Origin: Dickeya zeae NCPPB 2538 | GTDB taxonomy: Bacteria; Pseudomonadota; Gammaproteobacteria; Enterobacterales; Enterobacteriaceae | Assembly (NCBI RefSeq): GCF_000406165.1 | Contig: NZ_CM001977.1 | Coordinates: 1,906,814 to 1,970,813, forward strand | Length of the DNA: 64,000 bases | Direction: 5' to 3' | In this document: piece after piece, positions 17,098-25,925 of the stretch | Position numbering within the stretch: the first letter of the stretch is position 1 | Layout: the number at the start of each line of letters is the position of its first letter | Made by a program: the position numbers and the translations under genes | The notes under the pieces: model-generated | Seen by the model: only the letters and a program-made list of their open reading frames with translations | The model's database searches: none | Told to the model about the DNA's origin: nothing

Positions 17098-17129
17098 ATG
17101 ATGGCTACGGTACTCGCCGCAGCCATCAT
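17098..17129 (+). terminator. Probable terminator hairpin at the end of the potDBC-like operon
   Basis: ATGATGGCT (17098-17106) pairs with AGCCATCAT (17121-17129) around a 14-nt loop, followed by ATACCTTTACC. It lies between convergent genes and overlaps the end of the LysR gene. The T-run is poor. Confidence 0.35.
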
Positions 17130-18025
17130 ATACCTTTACCTTCCTGTAATCTTTCCTGCAACCGCTCGCAGGCAAACTCCCAGAACGCCCTCACCCGGCG
17201 AGGCATCAGCTCCCGATGCGGCGCAACCAATTGTACCGGAAGAGGAGCAGGTTCCCATTCCGGCAGCAGATGAACCAGCGAGCCGTCACGAAAATCGTCC
17301 TCCAACTGGTAACTGAGCAAGCGAACGATGCCATAACCCGCACGGGCCGCTACACACTGTGCTTCTACGTCATTGGTGATCAACCGTGGAGAGATGGGGA
17401 CTTTGACCATCGCCCCATGTGCGTCAAAGCGCCACTCAACGACTGGCAGCAGCGCTCCGGCGATCACATCATGGTGAGCCAAATCGCACGGCTGTACGGG
17501 TGTTCCCCGTGCTGCAAGATAAGCCGGGCTGGCGGCCAGCATGCGGCTAACACTGCCGACCTGGCGGGCCACCATTGATGAGTCTTTCAGGTCGCCAATA
17601 CGTACCGCCATATCCAGACCTTGCTCGATCAGGTCCTGATTATGGTCGTTGAGCAGTAGTTCTATCTGGATATCCGGGTGCTGTGATAGAAACGCCATCA
17701 CCACTGGTGTGACGTGACGACGACCGAACTGTACCGGTGCGGTCAGACGTAACATACCGCGGAGTTGGCTCTCGTTAGACTCTTGTACTGCCTCCTGATA
17801 ATCCTCCAGCAGCATGCGGGCGCGTTCTGCCAACCGGAGACCGGCTGGGGTTGGGGCAATTTTGCGGGTGGTGCGTTCCAGTAAGCGCGTGCCCAGTCGC
17901 TTCTCCAGCGCCGCAATGGCGCGGGTGACGGCAGGGGCTGAGCGGCGTAACTGACGTGCCGCGGCACTCAGACTGCCTTGACTGACCACGGTAGTAAAAA
18001 TAAGCAGCTCATCAAGACGGTCCAT
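17126..18025 (-). CDS. LysR-family transcriptional regulator
   Basis: A 299-residue regulator starting MDRLDELLIFTTVVSQGSLSAA, with the N-terminal winged helix-turn-helix (SLSAAARQLRRSAPAVTRAI, residues about 18-37) and linker helix. The effector-binding domain follows from about residue 90 (RLTAPVQFGRRHV). It is divergent from the GST/flavoprotein pair across a 99-bp gap, so it probably controls them. The effector is unknown. This subgroup (the CrgA/DsdC-like LTTR branch) often senses aromatic or electrophilic compounds, but that is only a family tendency. Confidence 0.9.
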   Translation of the reverse strand: MDRLDELLIFTTVVSQGSLSAAARQLRRSAPAVTRAIAALEKRLGTRLLERTTRKIAPTPAGLRLAERARMLLEDYQEAVQESNESQLRGMLRLTAPVQFGRRHVTPVVMAFLSQHPDIQIELLLNDHNQDLIEQGLDMAVRIGDLKDSSMVARQVGSVSRMLAASPAYLAARGTPVQPCDLAHHDVIAGALLPVVEWRFDAHGAMVKVPISPRLITNDVEAQCVAARAGYGIVRLLSYQLEDDFRDGSLVHLLPEWEPAPLPVQLVAPHRELMPRRVRAFWEFACERLQERLQEGKGI

Positions 18026-18124
18026 TATTATTCCATAAAGTGAAATTATCTATTTCATCTGGCAGGGATTCACATTACTCCAGGAAAAAGTAGTCTGGCA
18101 ACAGAACTTCACAGGAGAAAAAAC

Positions 18125-18727
18125 ATGTCCCGTTATTTGTATGCTACGCCGTTGTCCGGTCATTGCCATCGTGTGTGTCTGCTGCTGAACATGCTGGCGT
18201 TACCTTATGAGGTCATTCCTGCGCCTGCTGACGTGCGTACCGGTGCAGAATTCAAACGTCTTAATCCATTCGGCCAGATTCCTGTATTGGTCGATGGTGA
18301 GGTCACGCTGGCCGACAGCGCTGCCATTATGGTGTATCTGGTCAAACGCTATGCGCCGGGTAGCCACTGGTTGCCGGATGATCCGCAGACTGCGGCGCAA
18401 ATTTCCCAGTGGCTGGGCAAAGCCGCTGGGGAGATTCGTTATGGTGTGGCATCGGCGCGGTTGATCCGGCTGTTCGGTGTTGATGAAGACTATGATTCCG
18501 CGGTGCGTGTAGCGCAGCGTTTCCTGCCTCAGATGGACGCCCACTTGCAGGTGCGCGACTGGCTGGTGAGTGAGCAGCCGACTATCGCCGACCTGGCTTG
18601 CTATGCTTATGTCGCGGCGGCACCGCAAGGCGGCATCACATTGGCGTCCTGGCCGTCAATCAGGTCCTGGCTGGCGCGAGTGGAGGCGTTACCCGGCTTT
18701 GAACCATTGCCGGAACCGGGCGCGTAA
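18125..18727 (+). CDS. Glutathione S-transferase family protein
   Basis: A 200-residue protein with an N-terminal thioredoxin-like domain (MSRYLYATPLSGHCHRVCLL) containing NPFGQIPVLVDG with the cis-Pro near residue 52 and the glutathione-binding ADSAAIMVYL. A helical C-terminal domain has QPTIADLACYAY near residue 145. AGGAG lies a few bases upstream of the ATG. The stop overlaps the start of the next gene (TAATG), so the two are translationally coupled. It probably handles a toxic electrophile together with the flavoprotein. Regulation by the divergent LysR protein is likely. Confidence 0.88.
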   Translation: MSRYLYATPLSGHCHRVCLLLNMLALPYEVIPAPADVRTGAEFKRLNPFGQIPVLVDGEVTLADSAAIMVYLVKRYAPGSHWLPDDPQTAAQISQWLGKAAGEIRYGVASARLIRLFGVDEDYDSAVRVAQRFLPQMDAHLQVRDWLVSEQPTIADLACYAYVAAAPQGGITLASWPSIRSWLARVEALPGFEPLPEPGA

Positions 18728-19584
18728 TGATGAGCTTCCACCCTGATGAACGTCGTGCGCAACAGCGTGCAGGCTTTTCCGTCTCTTCGGCTGCAATTCG
18801 TGATGCGATGCCGATACAGCACCAACAATTTTTCGCTGGGTTACGGTTGTTTTTTATTGCTACCCGCGATCGGAATGGGTGGCCGGTGGCAACGGTCTTA
18901 TCGGGTACACCTGGCTTTTTATCAACGCCGGATGCGCGCCAGTTGCTTATTGGGTCCATGCCAACCGAGTCAGATCCGCTGACGAGTGCTCTACATGTCG
19001 GTGGTTTGATAGGCGGTCTGGGGATCGATTTTATGACCCGGCGTCGAAATCGGGTGAACGGTGTTATTGACGCGCTGGACGCAAAAGGGATCAGGTTGGC
19101 GGTGCGAGAGAGCTTTGGCAACTGCCCGCAGTATATCCGGCAGCGATGTCTAATGCCGCTGGTTGGCACCGAGACGACTTGTCAGGTACATGACGGTGTT
19201 GACGATGATGTCAGGAAGGTATTGCAGCGTGCGGATACCGCCTTTGTCGCCAGCTATGGTTGGAATGGCATGGATATTTCTCATCGTGGGGGGCCAGTTG
19301 GGTTTATCCGTTATCGGGATGGACGACTGTGGATACCTGATTTTCGCGGCAACCGTTATATGAACACACTGGGTAACCTGTTGGCTGAACCCCGCGCCAC
19401 ACTATTGATCCTGGATTGGGTGAGTGGTGATCTGTTGCAGATTCAGGGTGATGCTGCCATTCATTGGGAACAGCATGATGAAGCTAACGAAGGGGAACGC
19501 GCTGAGCGCTACTGGTCGTTGCGCCCTTATCGTGTATGGCGGCTGGGGCCGTTGCTGTCAGTGTGTGGCCCCGATAATAGCTAA
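18727..19584 (+). CDS. Pyridoxamine 5'-phosphate oxidase-like flavin-binding protein
   Basis: A 285-residue protein of the PNPOx-like split-barrel FMN family. It has LFFIATRDRNGWPVATVLSG near residue 40, and a second barrel unit with AFVASYGWNGMDISHRGG, FRGNRYMNTLGNLLAEPRATLLILDW and LLQIQGDA. The double-unit architecture suits COG3576-type proteins rather than true PdxH. It starts within the stop of the upstream GST gene; a second ATG three bases later is also possible. Paired with a GST and a LysR regulator, it is more likely a redox enzyme for electrophilic or nitro compounds than a vitamin B6 enzyme. Confidence 0.8.
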   Translation: MMSFHPDERRAQQRAGFSVSSAAIRDAMPIQHQQFFAGLRLFFIATRDRNGWPVATVLSGTPGFLSTPDARQLLIGSMPTESDPLTSALHVGGLIGGLGIDFMTRRRNRVNGVIDALDAKGIRLAVRESFGNCPQYIRQRCLMPLVGTETTCQVHDGVDDDVRKVLQRADTAFVASYGWNGMDISHRGGPVGFIRYRDGRLWIPDFRGNRYMNTLGNLLAEPRATLLILDWVSGDLLQIQGDAAIHWEQHDEANEGERAERYWSLRPYRVWRLGPLLSVCGPDNS

Positions 19585-19629
19585 GCGAGAAATCAGTGAG
19601 AAGCTCATCGTGTGCAGGTTGTGCCTGTT

Positions 19630-20409
19630 TTACGGCGTGTCGGCAAACCGTATAGTCATTTTTTTGTCGCGAAAAGGCGCGAGCTTATCTGGCTCGATGG
19701 TCGCTTCCACCACCAGTGTGGCGATGTCTTCACAGGGGATGACATGGTAACGGGCGATGGCCGGGAGTTTGTCCGAGGTCATCGCCACCACAACCTCGTT
19801 GCTCTTGCCCACCGCCGCGTGCTTGAACTCGGCGTCTTCATAGTCAAACACCGTTAGCCCTTCGCTGGCATCCAGTGCGCAACCGCCCAGAAAACAGAGA
19901 TCGAAATAGATATTCTCCAGCTGCTTTTGCGGTGTGATACCCAGTACGCCGCCGGTGCGGGGCTGTACTCGTCCACCGAGCATAATCACCTCCGCGTGGG
20001 AGGATTTCATCATTTCCAGCGCGATAGCGGGCGAGTTGGTGACGACAGTGACGGGCAACGTAGGCGGGATCGCCCGGGCGATGGCGAGGTTGGTCGAGCC
20101 AGAATCGATAAATACGCACTGATTCGCCTGAATCAACGCGGCGCAGGATTGCCCCAGCCGGTCTTTCGCGTCGCTGTCGGCAGTGGCCCGGGTAATAAAA
20201 TGCCCGTCAGCCGGTGCCAGGCTGACCGCGCCACCATATACCCGCTTGCATATCCCTTCACGCGCCAGTTCCTGCAAATCACGCCGGATGGTGTGTTCCG
20301 ATACCTGTAATTCTTGCGACAGTAACGTACAAACCACCCGACCTTCCTTCGCTAATCGATCTCGGATCAACGATTGTCGTTGTTCAGGAAAAGATGCATA
20401 ATCGAGCAT
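19630..20409 (-). CDS. DeoR/GlpR-family transcriptional regulator
   Basis: A 259-residue protein with an N-terminal helix-turn-helix (ALQELQVS-like segment: LLSQELQVSEHTIRRDLQEL, residues about 28-47) and a sugar-phosphate sensor domain with FIDSGSTNLAIA, VTVVTNSPAIALEM and GCALDASEGLTVFD. The ATG at 20409 is chosen over a TTG two codons earlier. The start codon itself lies inside one of two identical 14-bp repeats, which suggests autorepression. It is divergent from the phosphatase-transporter-HAD genes, which it presumably controls in response to a phosphorylated sugar or polyol. Confidence 0.9.
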   Translation of the reverse strand: MLDYASFPEQRQSLIRDRLAKEGRVVCTLLSQELQVSEHTIRRDLQELAREGICKRVYGGAVSLAPADGHFITRATADSDAKDRLGQSCAALIQANQCVFIDSGSTNLAIARAIPPTLPVTVVTNSPAIALEMMKSSHAEVIMLGGRVQPRTGGVLGITPQKQLENIYFDLCFLGGCALDASEGLTVFDYEDAEFKHAAVGKSNEVVVAMTSDKLPAIARYHVIPCEDIATLVVEATIEPDKLAPFRDKKMTIRFADTP

Positions 20410-20444
20410 AACCAAGCCTTATAATTAATTTAATCGAGCATAAC
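20399..20444. promoter_or_regulatory. Direct-repeat operator of the DeoR regulator
   Basis: The 14-mer TAATCGAGCATAAC occurs twice without mismatch, at 20399-20412 and 20431-20444. The repeats are 32 bp apart, close to three helical turns. The first copy overlaps the deoR-like start codon. DeoR-family repressors commonly bind such spaced repeats. Confidence 0.6.
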
Positions 20445-20522
20445 GAGCAAAATTAATCACTGGGACGCCGAATTGTCAATCAAATAGTGGTGATGTGCAG
20501 CCTATCGTAAGGGGTGAATACC

Positions 20523-21314
20523 ATGAGTCAGTCATTACCCGATATCGCATTCTTCCATCGTCTGGCTGACGCTGCCAGTCAGCAAACCTTGCCGCGCTTT
20601 CGTTCGCAGCAGAATCTGCACGTCGGTAGTAAACCCAAAGAAGGGTTTCGTTTTGATCCGGTGACGGATGCTGACCGGGAAGCGGAGCGGGTGATTCGGG
20701 CGCTGATTACCGAACACTACCCGGATCATGCGATCATGGGGGAAGAGTTTGGCGCAACAGGCAGCGGTGATATCCAGTGGGTGCTAGATCCGGTCGATGG
20801 CACCCGGCCGTTCCTGTGTGGGCTGCCAGTGTGGGGCACGCTAATTGGGTTGTTGTATCGCGAACGTGCGGTGATGGGGATGATGAGCCAGCCGTTCACC
20901 GGCGAAGCCTTTTGGACGGATGGCGAGCACGCCTGGTACCGTGGTCCACAGGGTGAAGGCCGACTGGAAACCCGCAAGAACGTGTCGCTGGAACAGGCTA
21001 TTTTGCACACCACATCGCCAGAACCTATCGAACGCCATCCGCAAGTCCACTTTCGGGCTCTCACCGAGCGCACGCTAATGACCCGCTACGGTGGTGAATG
21101 CTATGCGATGGCGATGCTGGCGGCCGGGCATATCGATATCTGTCTGGAGTATTCGCTGCAACTTTATGATATTGCAGCGTTCATCCCGATTGTGGAGCAG
21201 GCTGGTGGCGTGGTAACCACCTTGCAGGGCACACGGCCGGAAGCCGGTGGGCAAATACTGGCGACGGGGTGCCCACGCTTACACGAAGATGTGCTACGGA
21301 TCCTGAATGGGTAA
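20523..21314 (+). CDS. Inositol monophosphatase family phosphatase (HisN-like)
   Basis: A 263-residue magnesium-dependent phosphatase. Metal-site motifs are DPVTDADREAE (residues about 42-52), GEEFG, LDPVDGTRPFLCGLPVWGT (the D-P-x-D-G-T signature) and the C-terminal YDIAAFIPIVEQAGG. The Arg-Pro after DGT and the PVWGT segment resemble histidinol-phosphatase/HisN-like members rather than SuhB. The ATG at 20523 has TAAGGGG 8 nt upstream. It is the first gene of an operon with an MFS carrier and a HAD phosphatase under a DeoR regulator, so a sugar or polyol phosphate is a more likely substrate than histidinol phosphate. Confidence 0.85.
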   Translation: MSQSLPDIAFFHRLADAASQQTLPRFRSQQNLHVGSKPKEGFRFDPVTDADREAERVIRALITEHYPDHAIMGEEFGATGSGDIQWVLDPVDGTRPFLCGLPVWGTLIGLLYRERAVMGMMSQPFTGEAFWTDGEHAWYRGPQGEGRLETRKNVSLEQAILHTTSPEPIERHPQVHFRALTERTLMTRYGGECYAMAMLAAGHIDICLEYSLQLYDIAAFIPIVEQAGGVVTTLQGTRPEAGGQILATGCPRLHEDVLRILNG

Positions 21315-21389
21315 CGCCGAACACGTTAACAGGCCACATGCGTCGCAGTGGTCATTGGTCTATTTCTTTCTCATGAGACGATATCGTTT

Positions 21390-22568
21390 ATGCAACCGTT
21401 GACGGACTCCCAGACGCTTTCACCTTTAACTGCCCCGTTGTTTGATGAACCGGGACGGCGCGAACAACGTGCAACGCGCGTGATGTTTTTTTTAGCCGGG
21501 TTTGGTACGGCTGTTTGGGCGGCGCTGGTGCCGTTCGCCCGGCTAAATACCGCCGTGGATGACGGCATGCTAGGCCTGCTGTTGTTGTGTCTGGGGGGCG
21601 GCGCGCTGGTGGCGATGCCGCTAACCGGCATGCTGACCACGCGCTTTGGCTGCCGTAAGGTGATTTCGCTGGCGGTATTGCTGTTCTGCCTGATCTTGCC
21701 GTGGCTGGCGGTGATCCCGAGTGCGGCGCTACTGGCACTGGCATTACTGATCTTCGGTATCGGGGTTGGTACCACCGACTGTGCGATGAACGTACAGGCG
21801 ATTTTGGTGGAGAAGGCCTCAGGTAAAGCCATGATGTCCGGGTTTCATGGGTTTTACAGCATTGGCGGTATCGTCGGTGCCGGGGCGATGAGCGGCATGA
21901 TGTCGCTGGGGCTGTCGCCGCTGGTGGCGAGCCTGATCAGCGTGGTGGTGATGGTACTGTTATTGCTGACGCATCTGGCCGGTTTGCTGAGGTACGCCAA
22001 TCCGCCGGAAGGCCCGGCGTTTGCTATCCCCCGCGGTACGGTACTGGTGCTGGGGTTGATCTGCTTTGCGGTGTTCCTGGCGGAAGGCGCGGTGCTGGAC
22101 TGGAGCGCGGTCTTTCTGACCGAATACCGCGGCATGCCGGATGCGCAAGGTGCGCTCGGTTTTGCGTGTTTCGCCGCCACCATGACGCTCGGTCGTCTGA
22201 CCGGTGATCGGGTGATAACCCGACTGGGTGCACAGCCGGTAGTGATGCTCGGGGCTGCGCTGGCAGTCAGCGGGCTGATGCTGGCGGTGTGGGTTCCGTA
22301 CTGGTCGGTCGCGTTGCTCGGTTATGCGCTGATTGGGTTGGGGTGTTCCAACATTGTGCCGGTTATGTTCTCGGCCATCGGGCGTCAGACCAGCATGCCG
22401 CAGGCAGCGGCGGTGCCTGCGGTCACCACGCTGGGTTATCTGGGAATATTAGCAGGGCCTGCAAGTATCGGGTTTATTGCGCATCACAGCAGTTTGTCGG
22501 CCGCGTTTCTGGTGGTGGCGACCCTGCTGGCACTGGTTGGGCTGAGTGCCAAAGCGGTGAAGGTCTAA
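21390..22568 (+). CDS. Major facilitator superfamily transporter
   Basis: A 392-residue inner-membrane carrier with about twelve hydrophobic helices, from FFLAGFGTAVWAALVPF to AAFLVVATLLALVGL. The loop motif TRFGCRKVISLAVLL between helices 2 and 3 matches the MFS G-x-x-x-D/R pattern. The NVQAILVEKASGKAMMSGFHGFYSIGG region matches the YbjJ/fucose-permease-like group. The start at 21390 is preferred over one 14 codons upstream because it leaves a normal short cytoplasmic N-terminus. The RBS is weak either way. It is in the same operon as the two phosphatases and probably imports or exports the sugar or polyol handled by them. Confidence 0.88.
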   Translation: MQPLTDSQTLSPLTAPLFDEPGRREQRATRVMFFLAGFGTAVWAALVPFARLNTAVDDGMLGLLLLCLGGGALVAMPLTGMLTTRFGCRKVISLAVLLFCLILPWLAVIPSAALLALALLIFGIGVGTTDCAMNVQAILVEKASGKAMMSGFHGFYSIGGIVGAGAMSGMMSLGLSPLVASLISVVVMVLLLLTHLAGLLRYANPPEGPAFAIPRGTVLVLGLICFAVFLAEGAVLDWSAVFLTEYRGMPDAQGALGFACFAATMTLGRLTGDRVITRLGAQPVVMLGAALAVSGLMLAVWVPYWSVALLGYALIGLGCSNIVPVMFSAIGRQTSMPQAAAVPAVTTLGYLGILAGPASIGFIAHHSSLSAAFLVVATLLALVGLSAKAVKV

Positions 22569-22596
22569 TGGCTTGGACACAGGATGGAGTAGAGTG

Positions 22597-23406
22597 ATGA
22601 TTAAGCTGATTATTACCGATTTGGATGGTACGTTTCTTAATCGCTATGGCGAGTTCAATCGGCCACTGTTTGACGAGGTCAGAGCGTTGATGCAGCGCAA
22701 ACAGGTGCAGTTTGCACCCTGCACTGGCAAGCAGTGCGACCGGGTTGAAGAACTGTTCGGCGCACCGGCGGCGGATTTCTGGATCCTGGGTGATAGCGCC
22801 ACTCGTATCCGACACCGGGGTAAGTACGTCTACCAGTCGCTGATCGACAATGCGCTCGGCCAGGAGATGATCGCCACGCTGGATGCGGTGAATCGGGAAC
22901 ATGTGATTATCGCCTGCACCCCAGAGGGGGCGGTGCTGAAAGACTCGCTGCCACCGGCAATGATCGAGAAAGTCAAAAAATCTTACACCACCGTCCGACT
23001 GGTGCCGGATTTCAACGTTGTACGGGACGATTTTGTCAAAATCACCCTGTTCGATGAAAAAGGGCGTTGTCATCAGACTCGAACTCATCTGACGCCTTAT
23101 GACTCCCGCGCGTATATCGTGGTGTCTGAAGCCGCCTGGATAGATATCGCCGATGTCGGTGTACATAAAGGCAGCACGGTGGCGCGGTTACAGGACATGT
23201 TGCAGGTAACGGCGGAAGAAACCATGGTGTTCGGCGACGGGTTGAACGACATTGAACTGATGCGTTGTGGCGACTATAGCTTCGCCATGCGTAATGCGTT
23301 TGAGGAAACCAAGGCCGCCGCCCGCTTTATTACCGGCTCCAATGACGACGACGCGGTGATGCACACCATCATCCGGCTGCTGGCATTGCAGCCAGACAGA
23401 CCATAG
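22597..23406 (+). CDS. HAD-superfamily phosphatase, Cof/YidA type
   Basis: A 269-residue HAD hydrolase of the type IIB (Cof) group. Motif I is DLDGTFLN with the nucleophilic Asp near residue 8, motif II is in FAPCTGKQ, a Lys is in VHKGSTVARL, and motif IV is MVFGDGLNDIELM. A cap domain lies between. It starts at the ATG after GGAGTAGAGTG. These enzymes dephosphorylate small sugar phosphates. Last gene of the DeoR-linked operon; having two phosphatases with one carrier suggests a phosphorylated compound that is detoxified and exported, or one processed stepwise. Confidence 0.88.
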   Translation: MIKLIITDLDGTFLNRYGEFNRPLFDEVRALMQRKQVQFAPCTGKQCDRVEELFGAPAADFWILGDSATRIRHRGKYVYQSLIDNALGQEMIATLDAVNREHVIIACTPEGAVLKDSLPPAMIEKVKKSYTTVRLVPDFNVVRDDFVKITLFDEKGRCHQTRTHLTPYDSRAYIVVSEAAWIDIADVGVHKGSTVARLQDMLQVTAEETMVFGDGLNDIELMRCGDYSFAMRNAFEETKAAARFITGSNDDDAVMHTIIRLLALQPDRP

Positions 23407-23489
23407 CGTCTACATGATAAGCGGGGCACGGCGCTAAGGCGGTAGTGTGTACTGAAAGCCGTTTCCCGCTAACACCGTTTCCCGCATCG

Positions 23490-24407
23490 TTAGCCTGCAA
23501 TGAATGCCTGGTACCACTGTCTGATCTGTTCAGTGACAGTGCGGTTCGCCGCCTCAAACTCCCGCCCATCCAGCTTACGCACGGGCGTAATGCCGGCCAG
23601 CGTGCCAGTGACAAAGGCTTCGTCGGCCGTCATCGCTTCTGCCAGCGTGAAATCATCCACCCGTACCGTCAGACCGTGGGCGCGCGCCAGATTGATAACC
23701 GTCTGGCGGGTGATACCGTTAAAGCAATAGCGGCCGCTGGAGGTCCAGAGTTCGCCGCGCCGTACGATAAAAAAGTTGGTGGAGTTACAACTGGCGACAA
23801 AGCCGTGTGGGTCCAGCATCAGTGCTTCGTCAGCCCCGGCGTCGAGAGCTTGTAACAACGCCTGAATCAGATTCAGGCGACTGTGGGAGTTAAGTCGCAG
23901 GTCGAACACATCCGGCGTGCTGGTGCGATAGCTTGAGGTGAACAGCGCCAGTCCGCGCAGCTTCGCCGTTTCATCCACCACTTTGTATTCCGCCACGCAC
24001 ACCACCGTTGCGCCGCCGAGGATAAAGCGCGGGTCCTGATTGGGGGTGCTTTTACGCCCGCGGGTGATCATCAGCCGCAGGTGCGCGCCGTCGGTCATGC
24101 CGTTGATGACCAGCGTGCGTTGCATAATGTCGATTAGCTCCGCGCGGGTATGGCCGATATCCAGCCGGATGGCGGCGGCACCCGCCAGCAAGCGATCCAG
24201 ATGGGCATCGAGGGAGATCAGGCGGCCATTGACCAGCCGCAGACCTTCCCACACGCCATCGCCGCAGACGTAACCTGAATCAAATACCGACACCACCGCC
24301 CGCGAGCGATGCACAAATTCGCCGTTGACGTACACCTGCACGTCGTCATTGCGGGTATCGTGCCGGTAAGCCTGGCTGCTGACGGCGGAAGAGGAGGAAG
24401 CGCTCAT
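23490..24407 (-). CDS. Class IV aminotransferase-like protein (BCAT/D-amino-acid transaminase family)
   Basis: A 305-residue protein with the fold-type IV layout: VYVNGEFVHRSRAVVSVFDSGYV at the start, VWEGLRLVNGR, DEALMLDPHGFVASCNSTNFF and the PLP-phosphate region CFNGITRQTVI and TGTLAGITPV. The stretch where the Schiff-base lysine normally sits reads RLNSHSRLNL (171-180) and has no lysine. Arg177 stands where close relatives would be expected to carry Lys. If correct, it may not be a normal transaminase. Distal gene of a minus-strand operon with an amino-acid ABC transporter (10-bp gap). Confidence 0.82.
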   Translation of the reverse strand: MSASSSSAVSSQAYRHDTRNDDVQVYVNGEFVHRSRAVVSVFDSGYVCGDGVWEGLRLVNGRLISLDAHLDRLLAGAAAIRLDIGHTRAELIDIMQRTLVINGMTDGAHLRLMITRGRKSTPNQDPRFILGGATVVCVAEYKVVDETAKLRGLALFTSSYRTSTPDVFDLRLNSHSRLNLIQALLQALDAGADEALMLDPHGFVASCNSTNFFIVRRGELWTSSGRYCFNGITRQTVINLARAHGLTVRVDDFTLAEAMTADEAFVTGTLAGITPVRKLDGREFEAANRTVTEQIRQWYQAFIAG

Positions 24408-24416
24408 GGTGACTCC

Positions 24417-25199
24417 TTAAAACGCACGTTCGGCGAAGCGGGCCAGAAACGCCTGCGTACGGGGTTGTTGAGGATGGCGCAGTACCTGCTCGGCGCTTCC
24501 CATTTCGTGAATAACGCCGTCGGCGATGAAGATAACCCGGTCAGCGAAGTGCCAGGCGAACCCCAGTTCGTGGGTCACCAGCAATAAAGTACGGCCCTCG
24601 TCCGCCAGGGCGCGAATGGTATGCAGCACTTCGCCCACCAGTTCCGGGTCGAGCGACGAGGTGGGCTCGTCAAATAGCATGATCTCCGGTTCCATCGCCA
24701 GCGCACGGGCAATCGCCACCCGCTGTTGCTGGCCGCCGGACAGATTACTGGGGCGGGCGTTAAGCTTGTCCGCCAGCCCGACTTTCTCCAGTTGCCGACG
24801 GGCGATGACGTCGGCTTCGGTACGCGGTAGTTTTTTTACCGACAGCAGGGCTTCCTGCACGTTTTGCAGCACGCTCTGATGAGGAAACAGGTTGAACTGC
24901 TGGAACACCATGCCGACACGCTGGCGCACCGCGCACAATTGCTTTTCTGGGTAGCGCCGCGTACCGTCCGGCATAGGGTGCCCCAGCACGTCTCCGTCCA
25001 GTTCGATAGTGCCGCCGCTCGGCACTTCCATGAAATTCAGGCAGCGCAGTAAGGTACTTTTGCCAGAGCCGCTGCCGCCGATAATAGCGATTTTCTCCCC
25101 GCGTCGTACATCCAGGTCGATGCCTTTTAGCACCGGCTGACCGTGAAATGCTTTGGTCAGCCCGCGCAGCCGTAAAACGATATCCTGTGAATCAGTCAT
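24417..25199 (-). CDS. Amino-acid ABC transporter ATP-binding protein (polar amino acid family)
   Basis: A 260-residue ATPase of the GlnQ/HisP/TcyC type with Walker A GGSGSGKSTLLRC (near residue 37), Q-loop FQQFNLFPH, signature LSGGQQQRVAIARAL, Walker B IMLFDEPTSSLDPE and switch LVTHELGFAW. It energises the two permeases encoded just upstream on the same strand (43-bp gap). The periplasmic receptor is probably the protein at 31084-31914. The genes nearby for cystathionine enzymes suggest a sulfur amino acid as cargo. Confidence 0.93.
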   Translation of the reverse strand: MTDSQDIVLRLRGLTKAFHGQPVLKGIDLDVRRGEKIAIIGGSGSGKSTLLRCLNFMEVPSGGTIELDGDVLGHPMPDGTRRYPEKQLCAVRQRVGMVFQQFNLFPHQSVLQNVQEALLSVKKLPRTEADVIARRQLEKVGLADKLNARPSNLSGGQQQRVAIARALAMEPEIMLFDEPTSSLDPELVGEVLHTIRALADEGRTLLLVTHELGFAWHFADRVIFIADGVIHEMGSAEQVLRHPQQPRTQAFLARFAERAF

Positions 25200-25242
25200 A
25201 GGTGGTTACCGGGTTAATAAGAATTACCGGGTTGATAAAAAG

Positions 25243-25917
25243 CTACCGGGTTGATAAAGGGGAACGCCAGCGCCGCTCCAGCCGTGCGGCCAGATAGCTG
25301 CCGGGCCAAATCAGCACAAAGTAGAACAGCGCCACCACGGTGAGGATCTCAAGCGGGCGGTACGTGTCGCTGCTGAGCAGCCGCCCCTGATACATCAGCT
25401 CATTGACCGCCAGCATCGACGCCAGCGAGGTGACCTTCGCCAACTCGATCAATCGATTGGTCAGCGCGGGCAACATGCGCTGCAACACTTGCGGCAGGAT
25501 CACGCGGCGTAGCGCCAGCGGATAAGACATACCGAGCGCTTTGGCTCCTTCCCACTGGCTTTGCTCCATCGATTGCAGACCAGCGCGGAAGATTTCGGTG
25601 CTGTAAGCGGCGGTGTAGAGTGTCAGTGCCAGCACCGCCGCGCCAAAGGTGCTGAGCTGTAGGCCGGTCAGCACCGGCAGGGCGTAGTAAAACCAGATCA
25701 GTTGGATTAGCACCGGCGTATTGCGAAACAGTTCGACGAACGCCATTACCGGCAGACGGACGGCGCGGCGGCGTGCGGTGCGGGTGATGCCCAGCGCCAG
25801 GCCGAGCAGGGTGCCGCCGATGCCCGCCAGCAGCCACAATTCCAGCGTGACGCCCAGCCCGCGCAACAGGACCGGCAACTGTTGCCAGATAAAGCCAAAG
25901 TTCCATTGATAGTGCAT
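25243..25917 (-). CDS. Amino-acid ABC transporter permease (HisM/GlnP type)
   Basis: A 224-residue inner-membrane protein with five hydrophobic segments. The 3-TM family motif FVELFRNTPVLIQLIWFYY is followed by the ATPase-docking segment QWEGAKALGMSYPLALRRVILPQ. It starts MHYQWNFGF, in parallel with the paralogue upstream (MRYQWDFSA). An ATG four codons earlier would overlap that gene. The two permeases form a heterodimeric channel. Confidence 0.92.
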   Translation of the reverse strand: MHYQWNFGFIWQQLPVLLRGLGVTLELWLLAGIGGTLLGLALGITRTARRRAVRLPVMAFVELFRNTPVLIQLIWFYYALPVLTGLQLSTFGAAVLALTLYTAAYSTEIFRAGLQSMEQSQWEGAKALGMSYPLALRRVILPQVLQRMLPALTNRLIELAKVTSLASMLAVNELMYQGRLLSSDTYRPLEILTVVALFYFVLIWPGSYLAARLERRWRSPLSTR

Positions 25918-25925
25918 CGGCGACC

